DNA of 64,000 nt from positions 159,230 through 223,229 of the forward strand of contig JAHBXO010000006.1 of assembly GCA_019636445.1 (NCBI GenBank). Reading direction: 5' to 3'. Positions within the stretch are counted from its first letter, which is position 1. Every line of letters starts with the position of its first letter. A program made the translations under genes and the position numbers. Shown here one piece after another: positions 25,289 to 35,621 of this stretch. The notes under the pieces are model-generated. The model worked only from the letters and a program-made list of their open reading frames with translations, had not been told where the DNA came from and did no database searches. The DNA is from Gemmataceae bacterium (lineage in GTDB: Bacteria > Planctomycetota > Planctomycetia > Gemmatales > Gemmataceae).

Positions 25289-26202
25289 TGGGCTGGAACT
25301 TCGCGCGGGAACTGGAGAAGTTCGGGCCGCGAAGCCCACGGACGATCGTTCGTGGGCTTTCGTTTGCGCGTTCCTACTGCGCCCGCGTCACGCGCTCTCA
25401 TTACGAGAATTTCACCGTCGCCTCGGTCCTGTTGCCCCGCAAGCTCGTCCCGCACTTCCACGCCGTCTACGCCTACTGTCGCTGGGCGGACGACCTCGCG
25501 GACGAGACGGCCGGCGGCGCCGAAGCCCTTTCGCTCCTCGACTGGTGGCGGAGCGAATTGAACGCCGCCTATGACGGCGAACCGCGGCACCCCGTCCTGG
25601 TCGCCCTGCGCGAGACCGTCCGGCGGTTCGACATCCCGCGAACGCTCTTCCTCGACCTGCTCGTCGCGTTCGAACAAGATCAACGGAAGAAGACTTACGC
25701 GACGTTCGACGAATTGCTCGCCTACTGCCGGAACTCGGCGAACCCGGTCGGCCGGTTGGTCCTGCATCTGTTCGAGTGCTTCGACGAGGTACGCGGCCGA
25801 CTCTCCGATGAAGTCTGCACCGGGTTGCAGCTCGCGAATTTCTGGCAGGACGTGGCCCGCGACCACGCCATCGGCCGCGTCTATCTGCCGGACGAAGACC
25901 GGCGGCGCTTCGACTATCGCGACGAGGACCTGGCCGCGCGCCGGTTCACACCGGCGTTCCGCGAACTGCTGCGCTTCGAGGTCGAACGCGCGCGCGGATT
26001 CTTCGAACGGGGCCGGCACCTGATCCCGAAACTGCCCCGTCGCGCACGGATCGACGTGGAGTTATTCGTCCGCGGCGGCGAGACGACGCTCGACGCGATC
26101 GAAGCCGTGGGCTACGACGTGTGGACGACGCGGCCGACCGTGTCGAAGGGACGAAAAATCCGATTGCTTCTGCAGGCGGTCCGCGCGGGCGTCTTCGCGT
26201 AG
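25288..26202 (+). CDS. hpnC: Squalene synthase HpnC-type
   Basis: A 304-residue trans-isoprenyl diphosphate synthase. The GTG start overlaps the upstream TAG by one base. The two aspartate-rich motifs are present: [11 protein letters not shown] (about residue 65) and [12 protein letters not shown] (about 190), which bind diphosphate through magnesium. The early [12 protein letters not shown] segment ([18 protein letters not shown]) and [18 protein letters not shown] are typical of HpnC, which together with HpnD and HpnE makes squalene via presqualene diphosphate and hydroxysqualene. Planctomycetes of the Gemmata group use squalene for sterols or hopanoids. HpnD and HpnE are not in this window. 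The gene may be co-transcribed with the hydrolase upstream. Confidence 0.88.
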   Translation: MGWNFARELEKFGPRSPRTIVRGLSFARSYCARVTRSHYENFTVASVLLPRKLVPHFHAVYAYCRWADDLADETAGGAEALSLLDWWRSELNAAYDGEPRHPVLVALRETVRRFDIPRTLFLDLLVAFEQDQRKKTYATFDELLAYCRNSANPVGRLVLHLFECFDEVRGRLSDEVCTGLQLANFWQDVARDHAIGRVYLPDEDRRRFDYRDEDLAARRFTPAFRELLRFEVERARGFFERGRHLIPKLPRRARIDVELFVRGGETTLDAIEAVGYDVWTTRPTVSKGRKIRLLLQAVRAGVFA

Positions 26203-26282
26203 CCCCGACTCGGTGCTGGTTGCGCGCCGCGCCGATCCTTATATCGAACCCCAACCACAGAACCCACCGAAGGACCTCTCCC

Positions 26283-28232
<1,950 letters not shown>

Positions 28233-28335
28233 ACTTCAAACCCGGAGCGCGAGCGACGGGCGCGGACGAACTCGCGGTGGCGAAGCGGTATTGTCCCTGT
28301 TACGATGGAGGTGGCTGATTACCGGGAGCCGTGGA

Positions 28336-28893
28336 ATGATCCGAACCCTATCCCCGCCGCGCGCGACGCTCGACGACCTGATGCGCACCGAAGGCAAGGC
28401 CGAGCTGATCGGTGGAAGGGTGGTCACATACATGGCATCCGGCGTTCGACCGGGCCGCGTCGCGGCCAAGATCTTCCGTCGGCTCGACGACCTTGCCGAG
28501 AGTACGGGAATCGGGTTGGCATTCACCGATGGTGTCGGCTTCGCCGTGCCCGAGCTTTCGTCCGGTCGCGAATCGTTTTCGCCGGATGCCTCCTATTACA
28601 CCGGCCCGCTGCCCGCGAACCGGATGAAGTTCGTTCCGGGCCCGCCCGACTTCGCCGTCGAAGTGCGCAGCGAAGGCGATTACGGTCCGGCGGCCGAGGC
28701 GGAGATGGCCGCGAAGCGGGACGACTACTTCGAGGCCGGCACGCGCGTCGTCTGGGACGTCGACCCGCTTGCCGGTGTCGTGCGATCGTATCGCGCCGAT
28801 GGCACGCTCGCCGAGTTCGCGGCCGGTGCCGAGGCCGACGCCGAACCGGCTGTGCCCGGCTGGCGCGTGTCCGTCGATTGGCTCATGGCCTGA
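28336..28893 (+). CDS. Uma2 family endonuclease-like protein (DUF820)
   Basis: A 185-residue protein of the Uma2/DUF820 family, a PD-(D/E)XK-type nuclease fold. The signature stretches are LMRTEGKAELIGGRVV at the N-terminus, FSPDASYYT (catalytic Asp), PDFAVEVRSEGDY (acidic E and following residues), and KRDDYFEAGTRVVWDVDP near the end. Uma2 proteins are very numerous in planctomycetes and cyanobacteria, and their role is unclear. The ATG at 28336 begins the conserved part; an in-frame GTG-type extension upstream is not supported. It lies about 100 bases after acs and 36 bases before the WD40 gene. Confidence 0.87.
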   Translation: MIRTLSPPRATLDDLMRTEGKAELIGGRVVTYMASGVRPGRVAAKIFRRLDDLAESTGIGLAFTDGVGFAVPELSSGRESFSPDASYYTGPLPANRMKFVPGPPDFAVEVRSEGDYGPAAEAEMAAKRDDYFEAGTRVVWDVDPLAGVVRSYRADGTLAEFAAGAEADAEPAVPGWRVSVDWLMA

Positions 28894-28929
28894 TTCCTTC
28901 CCACCCCCACCCCAACCCACTTCCATCCC

Positions 28930-29931
28930 ATGACCGCACCGAATCCCGAAACGCTCAAGCTTCTCAAGGACCACGGCCGGCCGGCCATCGCGTTCACCAT
29001 CGCGCGCGTCCCCGGCACCGATCGCGCCTTCATCGGCTCGTCCGACTTCAAGGTGAGCGAAGGCGAACTCACCGACAAGAAGTTCGAGCCCAAGGAACTG
29101 TACGCCCACGGCAGCTACGTCACCTCGCTGACGCTCGCCGGGACGACGCTCGTGTCGGGTGGGTACGACGGCAAGCTCGTCTGGTGGGACACCACCGCCA
29201 ACAAGGAGATCCGCAGCCACGCCGCCCACGCCAAGTGGATCCGTCAGGTGGCCGCGTCGCCGGACGGCAAGCTCGTCGCCAGCGTCGCCGACGACATGGT
29301 CTGCCGGATCTGGAACGCGGCGAACGGGCAGATGGTGCGCGAGCTGCGCGGCCACGCCGAGAAGACGCCGCACAACTTCTCCTCGATGCTCTATGCGGTC
29401 GCCTGGTCCGCCGACGGCAAGTATCTCGCGACCGCCGACAAGACCGCCAAGGTGAACGTCTGGGACGCGAACACCGGCGCGAAGCTGAAGTCGGTCGAAG
29501 CGCCGATCATGTACACGTGGGACGTGGTGCAGCGGCTGCACTCGATCGGCGGGGTCCGGTCGCTGGCGTTTTCGCCGGACGGCCAGCAACTCGCCGTTGG
29601 CGGCACGGGGAAGATCGGCAACATCGACCACCTGGAGGCGAAGGGCCGCGTCGAGGTCTTCGACTGGCAGAAGGAAACGCGCATTGCCGAACTCGTGACC
29701 GACAAGAGTCAGGGACTCGTGAACAAGCTGGCCTACGCTCCCGACGGTTCGTGGCTCCTCGCCGCCGGCGGCGCGGGCGAAGGGTTCGTCGCCTTCCTCG
29801 ACGTGGCCGGTAAGAAAGTGATCAAGCAGGAAAAGGCCCCGATGCACGTCCACGACATTTCGATTTCGCCCAAGTGGGACTCGATCGTGCTGGCCGGGCA
29901 CAACAAGGTCGCTCTCTACAAACTCGGCTAA
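28930..29931 (+). CDS. WD40 repeat protein
   Basis: A 333-residue protein made of about six to seven WD40 blades and no other domain. Repeats include GYDGKLVWWDTTANKEIRSH, HAKWIRQVAASPDGKLVASV, DDMVCRIWNAANGQMVREL and WSADGKYLATADKTAKVNVWD, each with the GH...WD spacing. There is no signal peptide or membrane helix, so it is probably cytoplasmic and forms one propeller serving as a binding platform. WD40 proteins are unusually common in Gemmata-like planctomycetes. It converges with the hydrolase at 29935 with only three bases between the stops. Confidence 0.9.
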   Translation: MTAPNPETLKLLKDHGRPAIAFTIARVPGTDRAFIGSSDFKVSEGELTDKKFEPKELYAHGSYVTSLTLAGTTLVSGGYDGKLVWWDTTANKEIRSHAAHAKWIRQVAASPDGKLVASVADDMVCRIWNAANGQMVRELRGHAEKTPHNFSSMLYAVAWSADGKYLATADKTAKVNVWDANTGAKLKSVEAPIMYTWDVVQRLHSIGGVRSLAFSPDGQQLAVGGTGKIGNIDHLEAKGRVEVFDWQKETRIAELVTDKSQGLVNKLAYAPDGSWLLAAGGAGEGFVAFLDVAGKKVIKQEKAPMHVHDISISPKWDSIVLAGHNKVALYKLG

Positions 29932-29934
29932 GCC

Positions 29935-31311
29935 TTACGGCTTCGCGATCGTGTCCCAGCCGGCGAACACGTCCGGCAGGGCCTCGCGCACGATGAGCAT
30001 GTGCTCGAGGCCCGCATACTCCTTGAATGTCGCGTCCGGCAGCGCCTTCGCGAGCGCCCTCGCGCCGGGGAGCGCGAAGTCCTTGTCGCCGACGCCGATG
30101 AAGAACGGCAGCTTCGCGAAGGCGGCCTGCTTGACGCGCCCGCCCCCACCGCCGAGCGCCGCAGCGGCGGCAAAGAGGCCCGGATTCTCCTGGCAGAGCG
30201 CCACCGTCTGGGCCGCGCCCATCGAGTGGCCGACGAGGAAGACCTTGGAGCGATCGATCGGGTAGCGTTCGCCGAGCGCGTCCAGAATCGTTTTCACCGG
30301 CGGCCCGCTGCCGAAGCCGAGCGGGCTGTGCGGGGCGACAAGCAGCCAGCCGCGCTTCTCGCATTCCTTGACGATGTGGCCGGCCCCGTAGCCTTCGAAG
30401 AACAAGTTCTCGCTGCCGCCGGCGCCGTGCAGCGCCACCACGATCGGCACCGGCTTCTTCGCGTCCAGTCCTTTCGGCACGAACAGTCGGAGAGGTTGCG
30501 TCTTCTTCTTCTCCAGGGGCACCGAGAGCAGGAACTGCCCCGGATTCCCCCGACGAAAATACGCCGGCGTCGAGATGATCCGATCCGCCATCGAAATGAG
30601 CGAGTCCGCCAGCACGTCGTTCTCGGGGATCGTCCCCTCGGCGAGTTCTTCGAGCAATTCGGCGCGATCCTTTACGGTTGCGGATTCGATCGAAGGAGGC
30701 GATTGCTTCGCGAAGTTCCGATAGGCTTCGATCCGTTCGGAAAGATCGGCGGACCACGAGATGTATTGCGTCGTTTGCGAGACGAGTTTGTCGTCGCGCG
30801 TCACCGTGAATTGGAGTTTCCCGAAACGGTGATTCTTATCGGTTGAATCCAACGGGAACGCGATCCTCGCGGGGAACTTGGTAAGCGCGACCGAGACCGG
30901 TTTTTCCTTTCGCCATTCGAGAATCGCCGTCGCGCCCGGCGGCGGATCGCCCTTGATCGCGTAGAACGGCTTCACCGTCACGACCACTTCTTTCTCGTTC
31001 GTGTAGAGCACCTTCTCCGGCACCACGTACAGCGATTCGAGCCATTGCGTCTCGGGGGATGGCTCCGCGCCTGCGAGCAGGTGGCGGGCGCGGTCGAGCG
31101 TCTTGCCGGCGTCGCCGAAGCGCAGCGAGAAGAACATCGGCGTGATGTCCGGCAGGATCGCGGCCGCCCGCTTGCGCGCCGCCGGATCGGGCTGCTTCTC
31201 CCACGCCTCCTCGAATCGCTTCAATCGGCGGCCGAGTTCGTACCGCTGCGCCTGGGCGTATGTCGAAGCCGGCGCGACCGCGAGCAGCACGAGGGCCAAG
31301 GCGCGACGCAT
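29935..31311 (-). CDS. Secreted alpha/beta hydrolase (PHB depolymerase/LpqC-like)
   Basis: A 458-residue protein. The ATG at 31311 gives a signal peptide MRRALALVLLAVAPASTYAQ. Residues about 20-265 form a uncharacterised beta/helix region. The hydrolase domain follows: PIVVALHGAGGSENLFFEGY (oxyanion loop), VFLVGHSMGAAQT with the GxSxG nucleophile, and VGDKDFALPGARALAKAL with AGLEHMLIV supplying Asp and His. The family includes poly(3-hydroxybutyrate) depolymerases, feruloyl esterases and peptidases, so the substrate is open. The gene is divergent from the proline-rich secreted protein at 31400; 88 bases between them must hold both promoters. Confidence 0.87.
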   Translation of the reverse strand: MRRALALVLLAVAPASTYAQAQRYELGRRLKRFEEAWEKQPDPAARKRAAAILPDITPMFFSLRFGDAGKTLDRARHLLAGAEPSPETQWLESLYVVPEKVLYTNEKEVVVTVKPFYAIKGDPPPGATAILEWRKEKPVSVALTKFPARIAFPLDSTDKNHRFGKLQFTVTRDDKLVSQTTQYISWSADLSERIEAYRNFAKQSPPSIESATVKDRAELLEELAEGTIPENDVLADSLISMADRIISTPAYFRRGNPGQFLLSVPLEKKKTQPLRLFVPKGLDAKKPVPIVVALHGAGGSENLFFEGYGAGHIVKECEKRGWLLVAPHSPLGFGSGPPVKTILDALGERYPIDRSKVFLVGHSMGAAQTVALCQENPGLFAAAAALGGGGGRVKQAAFAKLPFFIGVGDKDFALPGARALAKALPDATFKEYAGLEHMLIVREALPDVFAGWDTIAKP

Positions 31312-31399
31312 GATTTTCTCCACGAATCTTGTGCGCCGGGGCGCGCGAACTACAACGATCAGCGTATCCGATCGATCGCACCGCGAAAGGACTCCCGCC

Positions 31400-32251
31400 A
31401 TGATTCGCCGCTCGCTGTTCCTCGCGATCTTCGCGTCGCTCGCGGTTCCCTCGGCCGCGCAGGCGTTCTTCTTCCGGCCGTTCTGCTACCACGGCTACCA
31501 AGGCTACTACGCTCCGCCGCCCGTCGCGTACTGGTACGCCCCGCCGGTGTACGCGCTCCCGCCGGTCTACCTGCCGGCGTATGAATGCGCGCCGGCGGCA
31601 CCGCTGCCGCAACCGAAGCCGAAGCCGAAGGTGATGGAAGCGCCGAAGCCGATGGAGAAGCCGGCGCCGAAGGTGGAGTTGCCGAAACCGAAAGATGTGT
31701 TGCCGGCGGCGGCGATCGAGAAGCCGAAGCTGGAACCGGCCATTCCGATGGTCGCCGTGCCGGACGCGCCGAAGCCGATCGAGAAGGCACCGGACGTTCC
31801 GAAGCCGGCACCACTGGTGCTGCCTCCCGAGAAGAAGAAGGACGAGAAACCGGATTTGGGCGTGCCGGCGATACCGAAGTTGAACCTGCCGCTGGCGGTG
31901 CCGGAACCGGCCGTGCCGACACCCGCCGTTCCCAAGACGGACGAAAAGAAGATCCCGGATATCAAGCTGCCGCCGATTGTGAGCGAATCGAAGTACACGC
32001 CGCGAGAGGAACCGACATTCCGCGTGATTCCGCTGGAGGGGAAAGCCGTGGCCGGGAAGCGGACGGTGAGCTTTTACAACTACACCGATCGCGAACTCTC
32101 GCTCTCCGTGGATGGGCAGTTGAAGACGCTGCCGGCGAAGTCGTCGCTGGGCCTCGCGCTGCCGGATACGTTCCTGTGGTCGGTGGGCGGCCGAAAGGAA
32201 TCGACGGAAATCCCCGCTGACGCCGCCGGGCTGAGCGTGGTCATCAAATAA
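31400..32251 (+). CDS. Proline/lysine-rich secreted protein
   Basis: A 283-residue protein of no recognised family. The signal peptide MIRRSLFLAIFASLAVPSAA ends near AQA. A Tyr-rich segment follows (YHGYQGYYAPPPVAYWYAPP, about residues 30-55), then a long low-complexity region of PKP and PEK repeats (about 70-215), such as PQPKPKPKVMEAPKPMEKPA. The C-terminal 70 residues look globular, with TVSFYNYTDRELSLSVDGQL and a final hydrophobic strand. The Pro/Lys region is the kind that spans the cell wall or periplasm. The gene lies ten bases upstream of the TIM-barrel gene, so they may be co-transcribed. Confidence 0.8.
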   Translation: MIRRSLFLAIFASLAVPSAAQAFFFRPFCYHGYQGYYAPPPVAYWYAPPVYALPPVYLPAYECAPAAPLPQPKPKPKVMEAPKPMEKPAPKVELPKPKDVLPAAAIEKPKLEPAIPMVAVPDAPKPIEKAPDVPKPAPLVLPPEKKKDEKPDLGVPAIPKLNLPLAVPEPAVPTPAVPKTDEKKIPDIKLPPIVSESKYTPREEPTFRVIPLEGKAVAGKRTVSFYNYTDRELSLSVDGQLKTLPAKSSLGLALPDTFLWSVGGRKESTEIPADAAGLSVVIK

Positions 32252-32261
32252 GGATCAATCG

Positions 32262-33173
32262 ATGAACCGCCGTATGTTCCTCACCGCCGGTGTCGCGGCG
32301 TGCGCCCTGCCGAACCTGCGCGCCGCCGAGACTTCAAAGCCATTGCGCAACCGGATCGGCGTTTCGACCTATTCGTTCTGGCAGTTCAAGAACGAGGCGC
32401 TTCGCGACGTCGAGAAATGCATCGATCTCGCGGCCACGATGGGCTTCGACGCCGTCGAAATCCTGCACCGGCAGATGACGGATGAGTCGAACGCGGCCCT
32501 CCAGAAGATCAAGCGCCGGGCGTTCGTGAACGGCCTCGCGCTCTGCGGCTTCTCCACGCACCAGAGCTTCCTCTACGCCTCCAAGGAGGAACGCCAGAAG
32601 AACGTCGACCTCACGGTGAAGCAGATCGAACTGGCCTACGCAATGGGCATCCCGACCATGCGCGTGAACACCGGCACCTGGCGGACGAGCAAGGACTTCA
32701 ACGAGCTGATGAAGAACAAGGGGATCGAACCGCCGGTGAAGGGCTTCACCGACGAAGACGGCTTCGGCTGGGTGATCGACGGCCTGATGGCGTGCCTGAA
32801 GACGGCCGAGAAGTGCGGCGTGACGCTCGGCCTCGAGAACCACTGGGGCCTCGGCCGCACGCCGGAGGGGGTGCTGCGGATCGTCGACGCGATCAAATCG
32901 CCGTGGCTGCAGGTGACGCTCGACACTGGCAACTTCCTCGAAGACCCGTACGACAAGCTCGCGCTGCTCGCGCCGAAGACGGTGCTCTTGCAGGCTAAGA
33001 CGTACTACGGCGGCGGGACGTGGTACACGCTGGACCTCGACTACGACCGCATCGCGGCGATCATGAGGAAGGCGAATTACAAGGGCTACGTCTCGCTGGA
33101 ATTCGAAGGCAAGGACGACGCGAAAACGGCGGTGCCGAAGAGCCTGGAATTGCTGCGAAAGGCATTCAGTTGA
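32262..33173 (+). CDS. Sugar phosphate isomerase/epimerase (AP endonuclease family 2 fold), Tat-like signal
   Basis: A 303-residue TIM-barrel protein. The N-terminus MNRRMFLTAGVAACALPNL is a short Tat-like signal. The AP_endonuc_2 fold is shown by ISTYSFWQF-like RIGVSTYSFWQFKNEALRDV, MGFDAVEILHRQ, TMRVNTGTWR (metal side chain region), GLENHWGLGRTPEGVLRIVD, WLQVTLDTGNF (metal Asp) and YKGYVSLEFEGKDD (C-terminal metal Glu). Such enzymes isomerise or epimerise sugars such as xylose, tagatose or inosose; the substrate is unknown. It is followed by a long inverted repeat and by the convergent nuoC. Confidence 0.87.
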   Translation: MNRRMFLTAGVAACALPNLRAAETSKPLRNRIGVSTYSFWQFKNEALRDVEKCIDLAATMGFDAVEILHRQMTDESNAALQKIKRRAFVNGLALCGFSTHQSFLYASKEERQKNVDLTVKQIELAYAMGIPTMRVNTGTWRTSKDFNELMKNKGIEPPVKGFTDEDGFGWVIDGLMACLKTAEKCGVTLGLENHWGLGRTPEGVLRIVDAIKSPWLQVTLDTGNFLEDPYDKLALLAPKTVLLQAKTYYGGGTWYTLDLDYDRIAAIMRKANYKGYVSLEFEGKDDAKTAVPKSLELLRKAFS

Positions 33174-33258
33174 CCACGAATAACACGAATTAGACGAATG
33201 AAATCAGAAAACAATTTGGTTTTTGATTTCATTCGTGTTATTCGTGTTATTCGTGGTC
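33172..33258. repeat. Long inverted repeat between convergent genes
   Basis: GACCACGAATAACACGAAT at the left (33172-33190) and its reverse complement at the right (33240-33258) extend to arms of about 38 bases with few mismatches, built of CACGAATAA/GACGAATG units. It includes the stop codon of the upstream gene. It probably ends transcription from both sides; the composition, AT-rich against its surroundings, suggests a dispersed intergenic repeat. Confidence 0.7.
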
Positions 33259-33264
33259 TCCACA

Positions 33265-33780
33265 CTATCGACAGCGGATGTCGTGGTATTCCAGCGGGTA
33301 CTCGAAGTCCTTGCGGAGCGGGTGGCCGACCCAGTCGTCGGCCATGAGGATGCGCCGCAGGTCCGGGTGGCCCGTGAAGCGGACGCCGACGAGATCGTAC
33401 ACTTCGCGTTCGTGCCAGTCGGCGGTGCGCCAGATCGCGTTCACCGTCGGGACCTCGGGCAACTCGCCAACCACGCCGTCCTTCCAGCGTGGCAGACTCA
33501 CCTTCAGCGTGAACCGCCGGCCGGGGAATGCCACGCTCGACAGGTGGTAGACCACTTCCAGATGCGGCTCGAACCCCGCCTTCGCCACCTTCTTCGCGTC
33601 GGTCTCCAGATAGTCCACGCCGGAGATGTTGTTGAGGAAGTCGAACCGCAGTCGCGGGTCGTTCTTCAGGAACGTGCAAACGTCGACGAGTCGATCGGCG
33701 GTCACCGTCGTCGGCTCCGCCGCCGAGATTGCGGGGCCGAATTGCCCTTGGAGGAGCGCGTGGATGTCGGTGTTGGTCAT
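33265..33780 (-). CDS. nuoC: NADH-quinone oxidoreductase subunit C (NuoC)
   Basis: A 171-residue protein of the 30 kDa complex I subunit family. Characteristic motifs are RFDFLNNISGVDYLE, VVYHLSSVAFPGRRFTLKV, and the hallmark ERExYDLxGIxFxGHPDLRRIL (here HEREVYDLVGVRFTGHPDLR). The C-terminus HPLRKDFEYPLEYH also fits. The 30 kDa subunit sits in the hydrophilic arm that carries electrons from NADH to quinone. It follows nuoB by ten bases at the end of an I-A-B-C gene group. NuoD is not immediately downstream, so the remaining complex I genes lie elsewhere. It is not fused to NuoD. Confidence 0.96.
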   Translation of the reverse strand: MTNTDIHALLQGQFGPAISAAEPTTVTADRLVDVCTFLKNDPRLRFDFLNNISGVDYLETDAKKVAKAGFEPHLEVVYHLSSVAFPGRRFTLKVSLPRWKDGVVGELPEVPTVNAIWRTADWHEREVYDLVGVRFTGHPDLRRILMADDWVGHPLRKDFEYPLEYHDIRCR

Positions 33781-33790
33781 GGCATTGCCC

Positions 33791-34411
33791 TCACGCCTTC
33801 GCCGGCTTCGCGGCTTCCTTCGTCGCCTTCTGGAATTCGTTCACCTTCTCCGGTGTCGCGTACTCCTCCGGCAGTTGCACCTTCCCCGTTCGAACGGGAA
33901 TCATCGGGACGTCCACCGTGCTCTCCTTCGCCAGCGTCTTCATCGTGCGGATCTTGTCCTGCACGCGCATGAGGCCTTCGAGCAGCGCCTCCGGCCGCGG
34001 CGGGCAGCCCGGCACATACACGTCCACCGGCACCACGAGGTCCACGCCCTTCACCACGTTGTAGCCGTACTTGTAGTATGGCCCGCCGCCGCAGGTGCAG
34101 GCACCCATCGCGATGACGAATTTTGGTTCGGGCATCTGGTTGTAGAGCCGGCGGACGCGCTCGGCCATCTTCAGGTTCACGGTGCCGGCGACGATCATGA
34201 GGTCCGCCTGGCGCGGCGTGGCGCGGAAGGCCCCGGCGCCGAAGCGGTCGATGTCGTAGCGCGGCCCGCCGACGGCCATCATCTCGATGGCGCAGCACGC
34301 GAGGCCGAACGTCATCGGCCACAGCGACGACTCGCGCGCCCAGTTGATGGCGGCGTCGAGATTCGTGACGACGAAACCGTCGTCGAAGCGGTTACCGAGC
34401 AGCGGGGGCAT
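33791..34411 (-). CDS. nuoB: NADH-quinone oxidoreductase subunit B (NuoB)
   Basis: A 206-residue complex I subunit that holds the terminal N2 [4Fe-4S] cluster. Cluster ligands are visible: [13 protein letters not shown] (tandem Cys), [13 protein letters not shown] and [32 protein letters not shown] is also diagnostic. The C-terminus is about 40 residues longer than minimal NuoB, ending [12 protein letters not shown]. The start overlaps nuoA by 20 bases. It lies in a group of nuo genes read on the minus strand. Confidence 0.96.
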   Translation of the reverse strand: MPPLLGNRFDDGFVVTNLDAAINWARESSLWPMTFGLACCAIEMMAVGGPRYDIDRFGAGAFRATPRQADLMIVAGTVNLKMAERVRRLYNQMPEPKFVIAMGACTCGGGPYYKYGYNVVKGVDLVVPVDVYVPGCPPRPEALLEGLMRVQDKIRTMKTLAKESTVDVPMIPVRTGKVQLPEEYATPEKVNEFQKATKEAAKPAKA

Positions 34412-34916
34412 GGATCGTTTCCGGATTGTACGGTGTCTGCCCGGCCGTGCCGCGGACCCACGCAAGGTCGCCGCGCTTCCAGAGGTAGGCGAAGCCGAGC
34501 AGGAGGATGGCGAAGAAGACGAGCATTTCGAAGAAGGCGAACTGGGCGAACGCGGCGGCGGCATCGGTTGGCGGCGCGGCCGTGGCACCGGGCGTGATCT
34601 GGCGGGCGAGATCCAGCCGCTGCTCCAGGCCGATCGCGGGATCGGCGAGTTTGTTCGCGGTGCCGAAGGCGACGGCCCAGGGGAAGAAGAACGCCAGTTC
34701 CACGTCGAAGACGATGAAGAGGAGGGCGACGACGTAGAACCGCAGGTCGAATTGCACCCACGCCGGACCGATCGGTGCCTCGCCGCACTCGTAGGGTTCG
34801 TGCTTTTCCTTCGTGGGCTTGTCCGGCCGGACAAACCATCCGACCACCAGATTGGCCGCGAGCGCCGTGGCACCGATGGTGATGAAGACGAGCAGCGTGA
34901 CGACGAGCGCGGTCAT
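34392..34916 (-). CDS. nuoA: NADH-quinone oxidoreductase subunit A (NuoA)
   Basis: A 174-residue membrane subunit of complex I, longer than the usual about 120-150. Three transmembrane helices are at about 4-24, 62-85 and 125-150. Family motifs are [13 protein letters not shown] and [25 protein letters not shown], containing the conserved Cys loop and the acidic residues of the membrane interface. An insertion between helices 2 and 3 (about 90-120, ending in a [12 protein letters not shown] linker) explains the extra length. The start overlaps the nuoI stop (ATGA). It helps seal the quinone site. Confidence 0.95.
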   Translation of the reverse strand: MTALVVTLLVFITIGATALAANLVVGWFVRPDKPTKEKHEPYECGEAPIGPAWVQFDLRFYVVALLFIVFDVELAFFFPWAVAFGTANKLADPAIGLEQRLDLARQITPGATAAPPTDAAAAFAQFAFFEMLVFFAILLLGFAYLWKRGDLAWVRGTAGQTPYNPETIHAPAAR

Positions 34917-35431
34917 GTCTTGGTCCAGACGGGCAGGCTGACCTTCTTCGACGCGTGGATGGCCGTGGGGGTCAGGCCGTCCTGGCCCCAGGCGACTTCG
35001 AGCGGCAGCTTCGAGTAGTCGACGATGCAGCCGTCGCGCGTGTAGCAGCTGATGTCGTAGTTCGAGCCCATGTAGAGGCAGTCGGCCGGGCAGGGGTCGA
35101 CGCACAGGGCGCAGAACATGCACTTGGTGTAGTCGATCGTGAAGCCGGTGATGACGAAGCCCTTGGCGGGCGGCGGGGCCTTTTCCTTGTCGATGTAGAT
35201 GCAGTCGACGGGGCAGGCGCGGGCGCACTTGTCGCAGCCGATGCAGGCGGTGAGGTCGAAGCGGTGGAAGCCTCGGTAGCGCGGGCGCACGGAGACGGGG
35301 CGTTCGGGGTACTCGAACGATTTCGTGAACGGCTTGCGGCGGTACGTCCGGATGGCCGTGGACAGCGTCACGAACATGCCGTTCGCGAGCGTGCCCACGG
35401 CCCGACCGACGTTTCGCAGCCACACGCGCAT
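34913..35431 (-). CDS. nuoI: NADH-quinone oxidoreductase subunit I (NuoI)
   Basis: A 172-residue ferredoxin-like complex I subunit. It has the two 8Fe ferredoxin motifs CIGCDKCARACPVDC and CMFCALCVDPCPADC, preceded by YPERPVSVRPRYRGFH as in other NuoI proteins. These hold clusters N6a and N6b, which pass electrons towards NuoB. The first residues (MRVWLRNVGRAVGTLANGM) form the helix that packs on the membrane arm. Usually nuoI sits between nuoH and nuoJ; here it precedes nuoA with an ATGA overlap, an uncommon order. Confidence 0.95.
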   Translation of the reverse strand: MRVWLRNVGRAVGTLANGMFVTLSTAIRTYRRKPFTKSFEYPERPVSVRPRYRGFHRFDLTACIGCDKCARACPVDCIYIDKEKAPPPAKGFVITGFTIDYTKCMFCALCVDPCPADCLYMGSNYDISCYTRDGCIVDYSKLPLEVAWGQDGLTPTAIHASKKVSLPVWTKT

Positions 35432-35438
35432 CGTCGGC

Positions 35439-35585
35439 TCACTTTTTCTTGGCGGGCTTCGCGGCGGGCTTTTTCGCGGCGGCGGGCTTCTTGGCCGGCG
35501 CGGCCTTCTTCTTCGCGCCGAAGATGGCGGCATAGCCGTCGGCGTACTTCTTGTTCTCGGCCATGCCAATGCGAACGATGCTCAT
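35439..35585 (-). CDS. 48-residue lysine/alanine-rich basic protein upstream of nuoI
   Basis: A short gene of 48 codons. The first half is ordinary (MSIVRIGMAENKKYADGYAA then IFGAKKK); the second is a repeated K/A/P tail (AAPAKKPAAAKKP and on to PAKKK), like histone H1 or Hc1-type tails. It ends eight bases before the NuoI start and starts 37 bases after the stop of the peptidase gene, all on one strand. The conserved-looking N-terminal half argues that it is a real gene. It may bind nucleic acid or acidic partners; a link to complex I is suggested only by position. Confidence 0.6.
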   Translation of the reverse strand: MSIVRIGMAENKKYADGYAAIFGAKKKAAPAKKPAAAKKPAAKPAKKK

Positions 35586-35621
35586 GGAGCGACCTCGGAA
35601 AAAACGGGTGATACGGTTAGT

